64,000 bases of DNA, taken from contig LYSV01000001.1 in assembly GCA_001657315.1 (NCBI GenBank), positions 1-64,000 of the forward strand, written 5' to 3'. This document shows positions 43,333 to 52,746 of the stretch, piece by piece (within the stretch, counting starts at the first letter, position 1; each line of letters starts with the position of its first letter). The translations under genes were made by a program, and so were the position numbers. Below the pieces are notes generated by a model. It was not told the origin of the DNA, searched no databases, and was given only the letters and a program-made list of their open reading frames with translations. Source of the DNA: Flammeovirgaceae bacterium BBD 1991-12 (GTDB taxonomy: Bacteria; Bacteroidota; Bacteroidia; Cytophagales; Cyclobacteriaceae).

Positions 43333-44771
43333 ATGAAAAATCAAATTTCTTTCTCCTATCTGGCCATTTTCATTTCGGTCTCCTCCCTGTTTCTACTCAG
43401 CTGTTCCTGCAGTCGGGAAAAAGAAAGCCCCGAAAAACCCTACAATGTCCTGTTCATTGTAGTAGATGACCTGAGACCGGAATTAGGCTGTTATGGTGTC
43501 CCGTATATGCAATCTCCCATATCGATCGACTTGCAGAAAAAAGTCTGGTATTTGAAAGGGCCTACTGTCAGGCGCCTATCTGTTCTCCGTCACGCATGAG
43601 TTTCCTCTCAGGTCTCAGGCCCAGCGAAACCGGGATCAACAACAATGACACACCGCTACGCGACAAGCTGCCGGACATTATCACACTACCGCAGTTCTTC
43701 AAAGACCACGGCTATCAGACCGAGGCTTATGGTAAAATTTTTCATCAGGGCATCGGCGATTCCCTATCCTGGGATTTCTATCAGGATGGTCCCAAACAGC
43801 GCAGCACTTACCATTTTGAAGAAAACACAAGAATAAACGACCCTTACGATGGCTCCAGGAGAGGACGGCCCTATGAGTATGCCGACGTGCCTGACAGTCT
43901 TTACACAGATGGTATCATTGCCAACCGGGCATTGAGGGCCATGGACCAGTTTAAAAGAGATCGTCCATTCTTTCTGGCCGTAGGGTTCCTCAAACCGCAC
44001 CTGCCTTTCAATGCACCGAAAAAATACTGGGACCTGTATGATGATCCGTCAGAAAGCTACCACAGGACATCGGAAAAACCTCATGGATCCCCTGGATATG
44101 CTTTCAACAACTCCGGAGAGCTGAGGAAATACCATGCAGTACCGAAAAAAGGTCCCATCCCGAACGTAAAGGGAGATACGCTTTTACATGGGTACTTTGC
44201 CTGTGTGAGCTACATGGATGCCCAGGTAGGTAAGCTGTTGGCCAAACTGGATGAGCTGGGGGTCACAGAGAATACGATTGTAGTACTGTTTGGAGACCAC
44301 GGCTACAAGTTTGGCGACTTTGACAACTGGTGTAAGGACACACACTTTGATTTCGATACCCGTGTACCACTGATAATCCACCATCCTGACAAAACAGGAG
44401 GACATACGCAGTCCATTGCAGAACTGATCGATCTGTATCCAACGCTGGTGGAAGCAGCAGGGGTCGCAGAGCCTCCGGATCATCTGTCAGGGATAAGCCA
44501 GATGTCATTGTTTGACCATCCGGAACAATCATTGAAAACAGCTGCTTTCAGCCAAAGACCACGAAAAAAAGTATATGGCTATTCCGTACGTACAAAAGAT
44601 CTGAGAATGGTAAAATGGGTAAGCAGGTCCATGCAGGACAGCGTTGTATCCCTGGAACTGTATGATTATTCAAAACACCCTGTAGAGCAGGAAAATGTGG
44701 CCTACAAAGATGAATATAGTGATGATATTGATCATTTGATGACTCTTATGAGAAAAGAGATCAGCAGGTAA
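43333..44771 (+). pseudogene. sulfatase disrupted by a 1-nt frameshift (iduronate-2-sulfatase-like)
   Basis: Two frames together make one sulfatase of 479 residues. The first (43333-43599) has a lipoprotein-like signal (MKNQISFSYLAIFISVSSLF, LLSC) and PYNVLFIVVDDLRPELGCYG; after MQSP it leaves the family frame at 43518. From 43518 the other frame reads HIDRLAEK, VFERAYCQAPICSPSRMSF and continues to 44771. The sulfatase cysteine of CSPSR (composite residue 84), converted to formylglycine, and the metal residues in DDLRPEL and LFGDHGYKFGDFDNW are intact. One C missing from a CCC run at 43516-43518 explains everything. Either the gene is inactive or the base is a sequencing error. The ATG at 43596 lies behind CSPSR, so a protein from there would lack the active site. 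Confidence 0.9.
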
Positions 44772-44793
44772 TTATCTTAAACTATGGAACCAT

Positions 44794-46284
44794 ATGCAAA
44801 GAAGGGAATTCATTAAAACAGGAGCTTTCACATCGGCCATCATCGCCATGCCTGACATATCAGGATTTGCACTGGACAGAAAAAGGGTGAAAAAGGATCT
44901 GAGCATCGGTATTCAGGTGGGTGCCGTTTCTTTTTATGACGAAGGGGTTGATAAATTACTGGACATTCTGGTAGAAAAAGCTGCTATTAATACCATCTAT
45001 ATTCCGGTTTTTGCCTATAACCGTGGGCTGGCCGGGCGGCAGGTGCCGGGGTTTGGGTTCCCGGATCATGGAGTAGCTGAGGTGGACAAGAATTTTGTTG
45101 GAGGCTACTATGCCAAAATGCATGACAAATACTATAAAAACTCAATCTATAAGCCAGAGCACGCGCGAGCACCGGAGCTTGGGGATTTTGATGTGCTGGC
45201 AGAGGTTATCCCAAAGGCTCATAAAAGAGACATAAAGGTGATCGCCTTTTTCGCCGACAACTTCAGAAAAGACCTGCCCCGTGCAGATAAGCTTTGTGAA
45301 GTCGATATGAACGGTAACATTACCAGTAAAATCAATCTGGCTAACCCTCACTATCTGGAGTTCATGCAGGCGTTGATGCAGGACTGCGTAGAGTCCTACG
45401 ACATAGACGGCATCCTGTGGCGAACAGAACGCCCGGGGCCCATGGCTGATCTGCTCAATGTTCATCACTATAAACCCAGGATCAACGCTCCTGCAGGCTT
45501 TGACGAATACAATCTCCAAAATGCAACGAAAAAAGGTATAGATGTAGAACGGGTCAGGCAAGGATTTCAGAGGCTGATCAGGTACACGGAAAACGCCCAA
45601 AATGGCATAGCACCTCTTGATGGCTACTATATAGAGTTCTGGCGTATTTTGTTTGAGTTCCCGGAGCTTCTGCAATGGCAGCAGCTATCGGTAGAGAACA
45701 TCCGGAACATGTATCGTAGCTTGTACGATTTCACCAAGTCACTTAACCCTGAGCTGGAAGTAGGCTGGGCATTGTCATTCAAGGGCATTTATAACCCCTT
45801 CTACCGGGCCAGGCAAGATCTCCGTGAATTGAGTAACTACTCCGATTTCCTCAAGATCGTCATGTATAATCATGTGGGAGGTGCGAGGGTACATCGGTTT
45901 GTTGAGAACATGCAAAACAGTATATATGGTGATATGACGCAGCAGGAATGTTTGGATTTCATCAGCAAGATCATGGGATACACGGACATGGATATCAACA
46001 GGATCGAATCTGCAGGACTACCTTCAGAGATTCTTAAAAGTGAGACCCTCAGAGCAAAAAAAGGTGTAGAGGGCGCATCCACAAAAATATACCCGGCTGT
46101 AGATATCGACATACCTCCTGTAAGCTCAGGTTACAGGGAATATACCAAATCAACCACTCCACAGGACGTGCGGGACTCTGTATCCGCTGCCCTGGACGGC
46201 GGTGCAGACGGTATCATCCTGGCGAGAAAATACTCTGAAATGAAACTGTCAACTATAGAAGGCACAAGATGGGCATTGGACTAG
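44794..46284 (+). CDS. Tat-exported TIM-barrel-like protein of unknown function
   Basis: A 496-residue protein with Tat signal MQRREFIKTGAFTSAIIAMP. The body again alternates strand and helix (INTIYIPVFAYNRGLAGR, RDIKVIAFFADNFRKD, YDIDGILWRTERPGPMAD, LDGYYIEFWRILFEFPELLQW, EVGWALSFKGIYNPFYRARQ, FLKIVMYNHVGGARVHRFVE, GADGIILARKYSEM). The layout is that of a glycoside-hydrolase-like barrel and parallels the Tat protein at 40696 (DGVIWDEP against DGILWRTE). Catalytic residues cannot be named with confidence. It is 23 nt downstream of the broken sulfatase. Confidence 0.7.
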   Translation: MQRREFIKTGAFTSAIIAMPDISGFALDRKRVKKDLSIGIQVGAVSFYDEGVDKLLDILVEKAAINTIYIPVFAYNRGLAGRQVPGFGFPDHGVAEVDKNFVGGYYAKMHDKYYKNSIYKPEHARAPELGDFDVLAEVIPKAHKRDIKVIAFFADNFRKDLPRADKLCEVDMNGNITSKINLANPHYLEFMQALMQDCVESYDIDGILWRTERPGPMADLLNVHHYKPRINAPAGFDEYNLQNATKKGIDVERVRQGFQRLIRYTENAQNGIAPLDGYYIEFWRILFEFPELLQWQQLSVENIRNMYRSLYDFTKSLNPELEVGWALSFKGIYNPFYRARQDLRELSNYSDFLKIVMYNHVGGARVHRFVENMQNSIYGDMTQQECLDFISKIMGYTDMDINRIESAGLPSEILKSETLRAKKGVEGASTKIYPAVDIDIPPVSSGYREYTKSTTPQDVRDSVSAALDGGADGIILARKYSEMKLSTIEGTRWALD

Positions 46285-46367
46285 ATCCTGTATCCCAATT
46301 ATAAACTAACCATGCCGTCCAAAATGTTAGCTATAAAAAACCAACGTTTTACTAAACCATAATTACC

Positions 46368-46949
46368 ATGAGTGCAAAGAAAATTCTGTTTCTGGTAGGC
46401 GACTTTGGCGAAGACTATGAAACCATGGTCCCCTACCAAATGATGCTGATGGTGGGTCATGAGATCCACGCAGTATGCCCCGATAAGAAAAAAGGAGATT
46501 TCATAGCCACCTCCATTCATGATTTCGATGGCTTTCAGACCTACTCGGAAAAAAGAGGCCATAATTTCGTCCTCAATGCTGATTTTGAAGCAGTTAAGCC
46601 AGAGGATTACGATGCACTGATGATCGCAGGCGGCAGAGCTCCCGAGTATTTGAGAATGAATCAAAGGATCATCGACATTACCCGTCACTTTGCAGACAAC
46701 AATAAGCCCATCGCGGCCATCTGTCATGGCATACAAATACTCACCGCAGCCAATGTGGTCCAGGGAAAGCGGCTGACAGCTTATCCTGCAGTAGGTCCCG
46801 AAGTAACCATGGCCGGAGGTGAATATGTAGAGGTACCAGCCACGGACGCTGTAGTGGACGGCAATTGGGTCACCTCACCCGCCTGGCCCGGGCACCCTGA
46901 ATGGATACGGGAGTTCCTGATCATATTGGGTACGGAGATCACACTTTGA
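46368..46949 (+). CDS. DJ-1/PfpI family protein
   Basis: A 193-residue cytoplasmic protein of the class I glutamine-amidotransferase-like DJ-1/PfpI family. Nucleophile elbow [10 protein letters not shown] with C119, the upstream [11 protein letters not shown] segment and ending [17 protein letters not shown] are typical. Members act as glyoxalase-type deglycases or proteases; the exact activity cannot be deduced. In a sugar cluster a role in detoxifying reactive carbonyls from oxidised sugars is a reasonable inference. Confidence 0.9.
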   Translation: MSAKKILFLVGDFGEDYETMVPYQMMLMVGHEIHAVCPDKKKGDFIATSIHDFDGFQTYSEKRGHNFVLNADFEAVKPEDYDALMIAGGRAPEYLRMNQRIIDITRHFADNNKPIAAICHGIQILTAANVVQGKRLTAYPAVGPEVTMAGGEYVEVPATDAVVDGNWVTSPAWPGHPEWIREFLIILGTEITL

Positions 46950-47062
46950 GGCTTTCCATAACTCACCTGGTTCCCGGTTTATCTATGTAAGTAAGATGCC
47001 TTTGCCCGGGCGTGTCTGTCTTCAGAGTTGTGGATCTTTGATACATTGTGTAATTTAGTTGG

Positions 47063-47698
47063 ATGGGATACCAACCTCCGGATAATAACGATCCCCCAAA
47101 GGCAGAAGAACCCGACCTTGCCGGCACCTACAGTGCCAGAGATTACTTTTCATGGACTTTTGAAGGCCTTGTGGAGTTGATAAAAGGAAAAATCCACAAA
47201 ATGACGCCAGCGCCAGCCACTGACCATCAGCGGCTGGTGGGAAGATTATATTCATGTCTCACAGCACCACTGGCTGGCAGGCAGTGTGAAGTATGGCTGA
47301 GCCCCTTTGATGTCTATTTGGTTAAACCCGGTGAGGATTACAGAGAAACCCGAAATATCGTTGAACCGGATCTGTGCATTGTTTGTGATCCTGACAAGAT
47401 CAGGAAATTCGGATGCGTGGGTAGTCCGGATTTTATCATAGAAATATTGTCTCCCTCTACAGCTGCCAAGGACGCAGGCGCCAAACTGCAGTTGTACGAA
47501 GAATACGGCGTGAAGGAATACTGGATGGTCAGCTATACTGAAAAGCTTGTGTTCGTCAATATACTCAATGACCAGGGTAACTATGTGCCGGAAAAACCCA
47601 AAACCGCCTCATCCATTATCTCGCCCAGGGATTTCCCTGAAGTAAAGATAGACCTGAAAACGCTGTTCAAAAATCTCACCACTCACACAGAACTTTAG
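47063..47698 (+). CDS. Uma2 family endonuclease-like protein
   Basis: A 211-residue Uma2/DUF820 protein. The PD-(D/E)XK-like core shows VEPDLCIVCDPDKI followed by GSPDFIIEILSPSTAAKD and LYEEYGVKEYWMV, the Uma2 signature. N-terminal ~60 residues are extended and charged. Uma2 proteins are widespread in Bacteroidota and cyanobacteria with poorly known biology. It is an outlier among the catabolic genes. Confidence 0.85.
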   Translation: MGYQPPDNNDPPKAEEPDLAGTYSARDYFSWTFEGLVELIKGKIHKMTPAPATDHQRLVGRLYSCLTAPLAGRQCEVWLSPFDVYLVKPGEDYRETRNIVEPDLCIVCDPDKIRKFGCVGSPDFIIEILSPSTAAKDAGAKLQLYEEYGVKEYWMVSYTEKLVFVNILNDQGNYVPEKPKTASSIISPRDFPEVKIDLKTLFKNLTTHTEL

Positions 47699-47787
47699 GG
47701 GCTTACCGGTACAATCCGGCTTTTTATCATTTACTTTGACAACTCATAACGGAAAGCTACGTATTTGTAAGTCTTTTCAGTGATCAC

Positions 47788-50037
47788 ATGGTTCGCAGGG
47801 TTATCATTTTTTTTATTGTTCTTGGTATGGCAGCAGGTCATACTGTCCGTTCACAAACGGTGATCAAGGGCCGCATTACCGACAGGCAGACAGGCAATGC
47901 GCTGGAGCAGGTGATCATCACTTCTCAGGGCGGTCAGGCCATTACTGATCCGTTCGGTAATTTCACTCTGGGGGTGGATGAAAAAGATACCACCCTGCAC
48001 ATTCATCGTCTCGGCTATAAATCCCTCGCTGTGAGCATTACTGATCTGAATTCACCATTCAGGTTTTCACTGGATCCGGATCCTGTTCAACTTAACCAGA
48101 TCGTAGTCTCTGCCGACCACGTTCAGCGGAATTATCAGGAATACCCGGGCAGTTTGGGGCTGCTGCTGCGCAAGGATCTGCAACGCGATCAGGACATCAC
48201 CCTTTTGAATTCACTAAACCGGGTTCCAGGGGTTTACATGCAATCGGGAGCCCTGAACACCAATCGTATCACGATCCGCGGTCTCGGCTCACGATCGCCC
48301 TTTTCCACCAACAGAGTGAAGGCTTACTTTGATGAGATCCCACTTACTATGGGTGACGGCGAGACTGCCATTGAGGACATTGACCTGACCTTTCTTGAAA
48401 GAGTGGAAGTCATCAAGGGGCCCAATGCATCATTGTATGGCGCAGGCCTTGGCGGAACAATTCGGCTCATGCCTGGAAACATGACCCATGGAAATCATTA
48501 TCGTGTGTCTCAGTCATTGGGCAGCTACGGTCTTAGCCGGCAGACCTTCTCCATGAAAAGCGGGAACCAGCAACGTGATCTTATGTTGGGCTTTACGCAT
48601 ACAACATCGGATGGTTATCGTCAGAACAATGACTACCAAAGGATAAATGCGCTCGCCTCAGGCACCCTCCGGCTGGACAAAGGTCGCCTCAGGCTTCTTG
48701 GACAAGCCATCCAACTGGACGCTCAGATCCCCAGCTCCATCAATGATTCCACCTTTGCAGCCGATCCGGAGGCTGCCGCTCCGAACTGGCTGTCAGTGCA
48801 GGGATTTGAGGACTATCAGAAGTACCTTATCGGGCTCTCTTACCAGTGGAACACACATAATGTAAGCGGCACCACTGCATTGTTTGCCAATCTGCAACGT
48901 CAGGACGAACGAAGACCTTTCAATGTACTGGAAGATACACGTGATGCCCTGGGCATACGTACTGTCTGGAAGGGAAGCATAGGCCGGAAGAGCTTCTGGG
49001 CGGCAGGTACCGAACTGTTCTTTGAACGATACGACTGGCAAACCTTTGAGACCCTGACTGAAGGAAAAGGAGAACGGCTGAGCGACAATACAGAAAACCG
49101 ATGGTACCAGAATATCTTTGCCCAGTGGGAAAGGTCGCTGGGAAAAAGATGGCATACCGTTTTAGGATTTAACCTTAACCTCACCCGGTTTGAACTGGAT
49201 GACAATTTCGTGGCCAACGGCGATCTGAGTGGCGACCGTTCCTTCGATCCTGTTCTGTCTCCCAGGTTTGCCCTGAACTACGCGGCGTCCGACCACCTGA
49301 ACTTTTATGGTTCCATAAACCATGGTTTTTCCACACCCTCACTGGAAGAGACCCTCGCTCCTGACGGTGAAATAAACCCTGATATACAGCCGGAATCCGG
49401 ATGGAACTTCGAGCTGGGCAGTAAAGGGTCAGTGTTATCCGGGCTCCGGTACCAAGTGGCAGTCTATCATATGCCTGTCAGCGATCTTTTGGTGCCGCGA
49501 CGTACGGCTGAGGATGCTTTTGTAGGCATCAACGCCGGGCGGACCATTCATAACGGTATCGAAATCGACCTGCAGAAGGACTGGCGATCGGCGTCAGGAA
49601 ATACCTTATCCCTCTTTTTGAACTACCTCGAATCATTCTATTCCTTTGACAAATTTGAGACAGAAGATGAGAATTTCAACGGAAACCAACTGACCGGCAC
49701 ACCTGACCGCACACTGAGCGGTGGAATAGATATGTCCCTTTCCAAAGGATTATCGGTGTATCTCAATGTGCAGTATACCGGTGAGATGCCCATTGATGAC
49801 GGTAACACTCTTTTCACTGATGACTATCTGGTTTCCAATGTAAAGCTGGATCAAACGTTCTCCTTTGGAAAATGGAACATGGTCTTGTTCATGGGTGTCA
49901 ACAACTTCCTTGACGAAAAATACGCTTCCATGATCCAGATCAATGCCCGCGGTTTTGGTGGCAGAGCGCCACGCTACTTTTATCCCGGGCTCCCCCGAAA
50001 CTACTTCGGAGGAGTATCACTGTCATTTGACCAATAG
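47788..50037 (+). CDS. TonB-dependent receptor (FecA-like)
   Basis: A 749-residue outer-membrane receptor. Signal ends HTVRSQ; ~28-105 is a CarboxypepD_reg-like domain (KGRITDRQTGNALEQVIITS, DPFGNFTLGVDEKD); ~110-225 is the plug (LLNSLNRVPGVYMQSGALNTN, ERVEVIKGPNASLYGAGLGG); the barrel ends YFGGVSLSFDQ. The plug resembles iron-complex/vitamin-type receptors rather than SusC. Without an adjacent SusD it may import an oligosaccharide or a cofactor such as PQQ or a siderophore; this is open. TTACTTTG at 47731-47738, 50 nt upstream of the start, is one base off the minus-7 box. Confidence 0.9.
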   Translation: MVRRVIIFFIVLGMAAGHTVRSQTVIKGRITDRQTGNALEQVIITSQGGQAITDPFGNFTLGVDEKDTTLHIHRLGYKSLAVSITDLNSPFRFSLDPDPVQLNQIVVSADHVQRNYQEYPGSLGLLLRKDLQRDQDITLLNSLNRVPGVYMQSGALNTNRITIRGLGSRSPFSTNRVKAYFDEIPLTMGDGETAIEDIDLTFLERVEVIKGPNASLYGAGLGGTIRLMPGNMTHGNHYRVSQSLGSYGLSRQTFSMKSGNQQRDLMLGFTHTTSDGYRQNNDYQRINALASGTLRLDKGRLRLLGQAIQLDAQIPSSINDSTFAADPEAAAPNWLSVQGFEDYQKYLIGLSYQWNTHNVSGTTALFANLQRQDERRPFNVLEDTRDALGIRTVWKGSIGRKSFWAAGTELFFERYDWQTFETLTEGKGERLSDNTENRWYQNIFAQWERSLGKRWHTVLGFNLNLTRFELDDNFVANGDLSGDRSFDPVLSPRFALNYAASDHLNFYGSINHGFSTPSLEETLAPDGEINPDIQPESGWNFELGSKGSVLSGLRYQVAVYHMPVSDLLVPRRTAEDAFVGINAGRTIHNGIEIDLQKDWRSASGNTLSLFLNYLESFYSFDKFETEDENFNGNQLTGTPDRTLSGGIDMSLSKGLSVYLNVQYTGEMPIDDGNTLFTDDYLVSNVKLDQTFSFGKWNMVLFMGVNNFLDEKYASMIQINARGFGGRAPRYFYPGLPRNYFGGVSLSFDQ

Positions 50038-50240
50038 CCACAGATCTCTTCAGACACCTGACCGACCCCAGGACCTCAGCGGGCTATCCATCTTTCGTTC
50101 CATAAGCAAACCAAAACGGGCCCCGACCTCCCAAACCTGTACTTCCAGTAGTGGTATCATAGCCGGGAAACGTAATATAAGTAATGATCGACTCTGGTGA
50201 TCATTCCATAAAGAAAAACCTCAGAACCTTTCAAAGTATA

Positions 50241-52505
50241 ATGAGAATACATCATCTTATAAGCATCATTAGCCTCATTCTTGTTCTGGCGAGATGCGAA
50301 CCTGTGAATAACAGCGGGAAGCAAGGAGCACCGGAAGGCATCCCGGCTTATTCTGAGCCTGTACCGGTAGTCAAAGGAGACAACTATGACCCGAACAACA
50401 TACTCGGGGACTTTGTCTACGGTGCGGTATACTTCCGTCGCACCAATCCACCACCGGAAGACTGGCCGCGAGACTATCAAACCGCCAGTGAAGACGGTCA
50501 CAATATCTTCCGGCATTGGTTCCTCTGGGGAGCGATAGAAAAAGCACCGGGAGTGTATGACTGGTCCGAGTATGATCCGCATATGGACCTGGCTGCCCGA
50601 CACGGTATCAAGGTCATCATTGCAGAAATGCTTACTTCTGCACCTGAATGGGCTTTTGAGAAATTTGATCACGCCCGGCTGGAGCACCGTGACGGAACCA
50701 AAGACTATAGTGTAATGAACGGGGCCTCCGTATCCGGCGGTTTTCCGGGTTTAAGTCTGAATGATCCCGAGGTTCGCAAGGCTGCGGGAAAATTCCTGAC
50801 TGCCATGGCAGAGCACTACAAGGATCATCCTGCCATGGGTGGTTATGATCTTGCCAATGAAATGAAGTTCCCGCAAACACCCAATGATGACCAAAAGGAT
50901 TATGACTACAGTCCCGCTACCCAGGCTAAGTTCCGTAACTGGCTCAGGGAAAAGTACGGTGATCTGGAAAGCCTGGGAAATGCCTGGAATCGCCTGAGCT
51001 ACACCGATTGGCGTCAGGTGGGCGCTCCAAGGCATGAAGGTCCCTACCCGGATGTACTCGACTGGCTGGCGTTCAGGGTAGACGACTTCCATGAGCAAGT
51101 ACAATGGCGCGCCAACGTGATCCGTAGCGCTGATCCTGATCATCCCATCACCACACATGGTAAAATGCACTCTTTTACACACATGCCTACCTCCGTCAAC
51201 AACGCCTGGAAGGCAGCAGCCATCGGCGAGGGCTTTGGCTTTACCTGGGGAGCTCATAAAAAGGGAAAAGCGCCCTACCAGCAATTCCATGCAGTGGATC
51301 TCGCGCGGTCTGCAGCCGGGGGCAAGCCATTCTGGCACGCTGAAGCCATTGGAGGACCTACATGGACGTCCAAAAGAGATCGTGATGACGGAAAGGTAGT
51401 CACTCCTGAAGATATCCTGTTGTGGAATATGGTATCCTTCGCGGGGGGTGCCCAGGGCATACTGAATCCAAGGTGGCGACCTCTACTGAACGGCGTTTTG
51501 TGGGGTGCCTACGGCTATTATGGTATGGATGGATCACGCACCAACCGCTCCGATATGGCCTCTAAAATTGCCAAATGGGGTACTGCCCCGGAACAGAAAG
51601 AACTGTGGGAAGCGAATCCGGTAAAGGGCGAAATAGGGATCATTGTTGTACCTGAAACACAGCTTTACGCCTATGCCTACAGCCAGGGTGGCGGAGACAG
51701 GAATGCCTACCGTGATAATGTATTCGGAGCTTACCAGGGATTTTTTGACAACAACATACAGGCCGATTGGGTCTATATCGACGACATTGATCAATATGAC
51801 TTCCTTTACCTGCCCTTCCCCATGATGCTGAAGGAAGAGACTGCTACAAAAATAAAGCAATGGGTTGTGAACGGGGGCAAGCTCGTGTCAGAAGGTGTGC
51901 CAGGTTATCTGAGTGAAGGGGGAAAGGTAGGTGAGACCCAACCCAATCTGGGGCTGGATGAAGTCTTCGGTGTAAAGGAATCCTATGTAGAGTTTGGCGC
52001 CAACCTACATGAGGGTCTTAGCTTCTCACTGGACAATCTGGAAGTACCGGCTGGCCTTCACCATCAGGAGTATGAGGTCACGACTGCTGAGCCAAAAGGC
52101 TCTTATAAAAATGGCAGCGTAGCCGTAGCCGATAACAACTTTGGAAAAGGCAGAACCCGACTGATCGGGACTTTCCCAGGCTATGGACACTATCACACGC
52201 CAAATGCTGATTCCAGAAAATTCTTCGCCAATATACTGTCATGGGGTGAGGTGAGCCAACATGTCAAGGTAGATGCAGAAAATGTGACGGCCCGTATTCA
52301 CAGAAATGGTGACAACCTCTATCTGTGGATCATCAACCACTCCCGGAAAAAGCTGAATGTTAATCTGGAACTGTCCCGCGAGCTGGGATCATTTTCCGGA
52401 AGTAACGTGTTTTGGGGAGTAGACGGTATTTCCGTTAAGGTTAATGGAAGCCGGATACAGGCCACCGTAGGCGAACATGACGCCACTATTCTGAAACTAC
52501 TTTGA
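50241..52505 (+). CDS. GH42-like beta-galactosidase
   Basis: A 754-residue exported enzyme (ATG 50241; signal MRIHHLISIISLILVLARC, where the cysteine is not in a canonical lipobox). The barrel starts with GDFVYGAVYFRRTNPP and contains the GH42 acid/base E207 in GYDLANEMKF and the nucleophile E368 in PFWHAEAIGGPTW. The middle domain (~480-640) resembles the trimerisation flavodoxin-like domain of GH42 (VPETQLYAYAYSQGG, NIQADWVYIDDIDQYDFLYLPF), followed by a beta-domain. It should release beta-linked galactose or a similar sugar. It follows the TonB receptor by 203 nt. Confidence 0.85.
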   Translation: MRIHHLISIISLILVLARCEPVNNSGKQGAPEGIPAYSEPVPVVKGDNYDPNNILGDFVYGAVYFRRTNPPPEDWPRDYQTASEDGHNIFRHWFLWGAIEKAPGVYDWSEYDPHMDLAARHGIKVIIAEMLTSAPEWAFEKFDHARLEHRDGTKDYSVMNGASVSGGFPGLSLNDPEVRKAAGKFLTAMAEHYKDHPAMGGYDLANEMKFPQTPNDDQKDYDYSPATQAKFRNWLREKYGDLESLGNAWNRLSYTDWRQVGAPRHEGPYPDVLDWLAFRVDDFHEQVQWRANVIRSADPDHPITTHGKMHSFTHMPTSVNNAWKAAAIGEGFGFTWGAHKKGKAPYQQFHAVDLARSAAGGKPFWHAEAIGGPTWTSKRDRDDGKVVTPEDILLWNMVSFAGGAQGILNPRWRPLLNGVLWGAYGYYGMDGSRTNRSDMASKIAKWGTAPEQKELWEANPVKGEIGIIVVPETQLYAYAYSQGGGDRNAYRDNVFGAYQGFFDNNIQADWVYIDDIDQYDFLYLPFPMMLKEETATKIKQWVVNGGKLVSEGVPGYLSEGGKVGETQPNLGLDEVFGVKESYVEFGANLHEGLSFSLDNLEVPAGLHHQEYEVTTAEPKGSYKNGSVAVADNNFGKGRTRLIGTFPGYGHYHTPNADSRKFFANILSWGEVSQHVKVDAENVTARIHRNGDNLYLWIINHSRKKLNVNLELSRELGSFSGSNVFWGVDGISVKVNGSRIQATVGEHDATILKLL

Positions 52506-52560
52506 TTGGAAAAGAAACCACACAAACATCATTTTGAACAAGGACGATCCGGATACAACT

Positions 52561-52650
52561 GTGACCCTGTCAAAAAACCACAACACTCCGATAACACTGA
52601 CATTCATTTTGGCATTAGGTTACCTTGGACACTGCAATAAAAAAGCCTGA
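52561..52650 (+). pseudogene. possible vestigial lipoprotein signal peptide (29 codons)
   Basis: GTG at 52561 opens a 29-codon frame ending at 52650 that reads like a signal peptide and lipobox: SKNHNTPITLTFILALGYLG then HCNKKA and stop. It lies in the 241-bp gap between the GH42 gene and the enolase-superfamily gene. It may be the remains of a gene whose body was lost, or chance; there is no further homology downstream. Confidence 0.25.
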
Positions 52651-52746
52651 GCCTGAAACGTTACGATCAAACAGCTTTTGTAATGGTGATCGGCCCCGGT
52701 ATCGTCTTTACTGATGTAAGTCGGGTTGTGTATCATAAAACCATTG

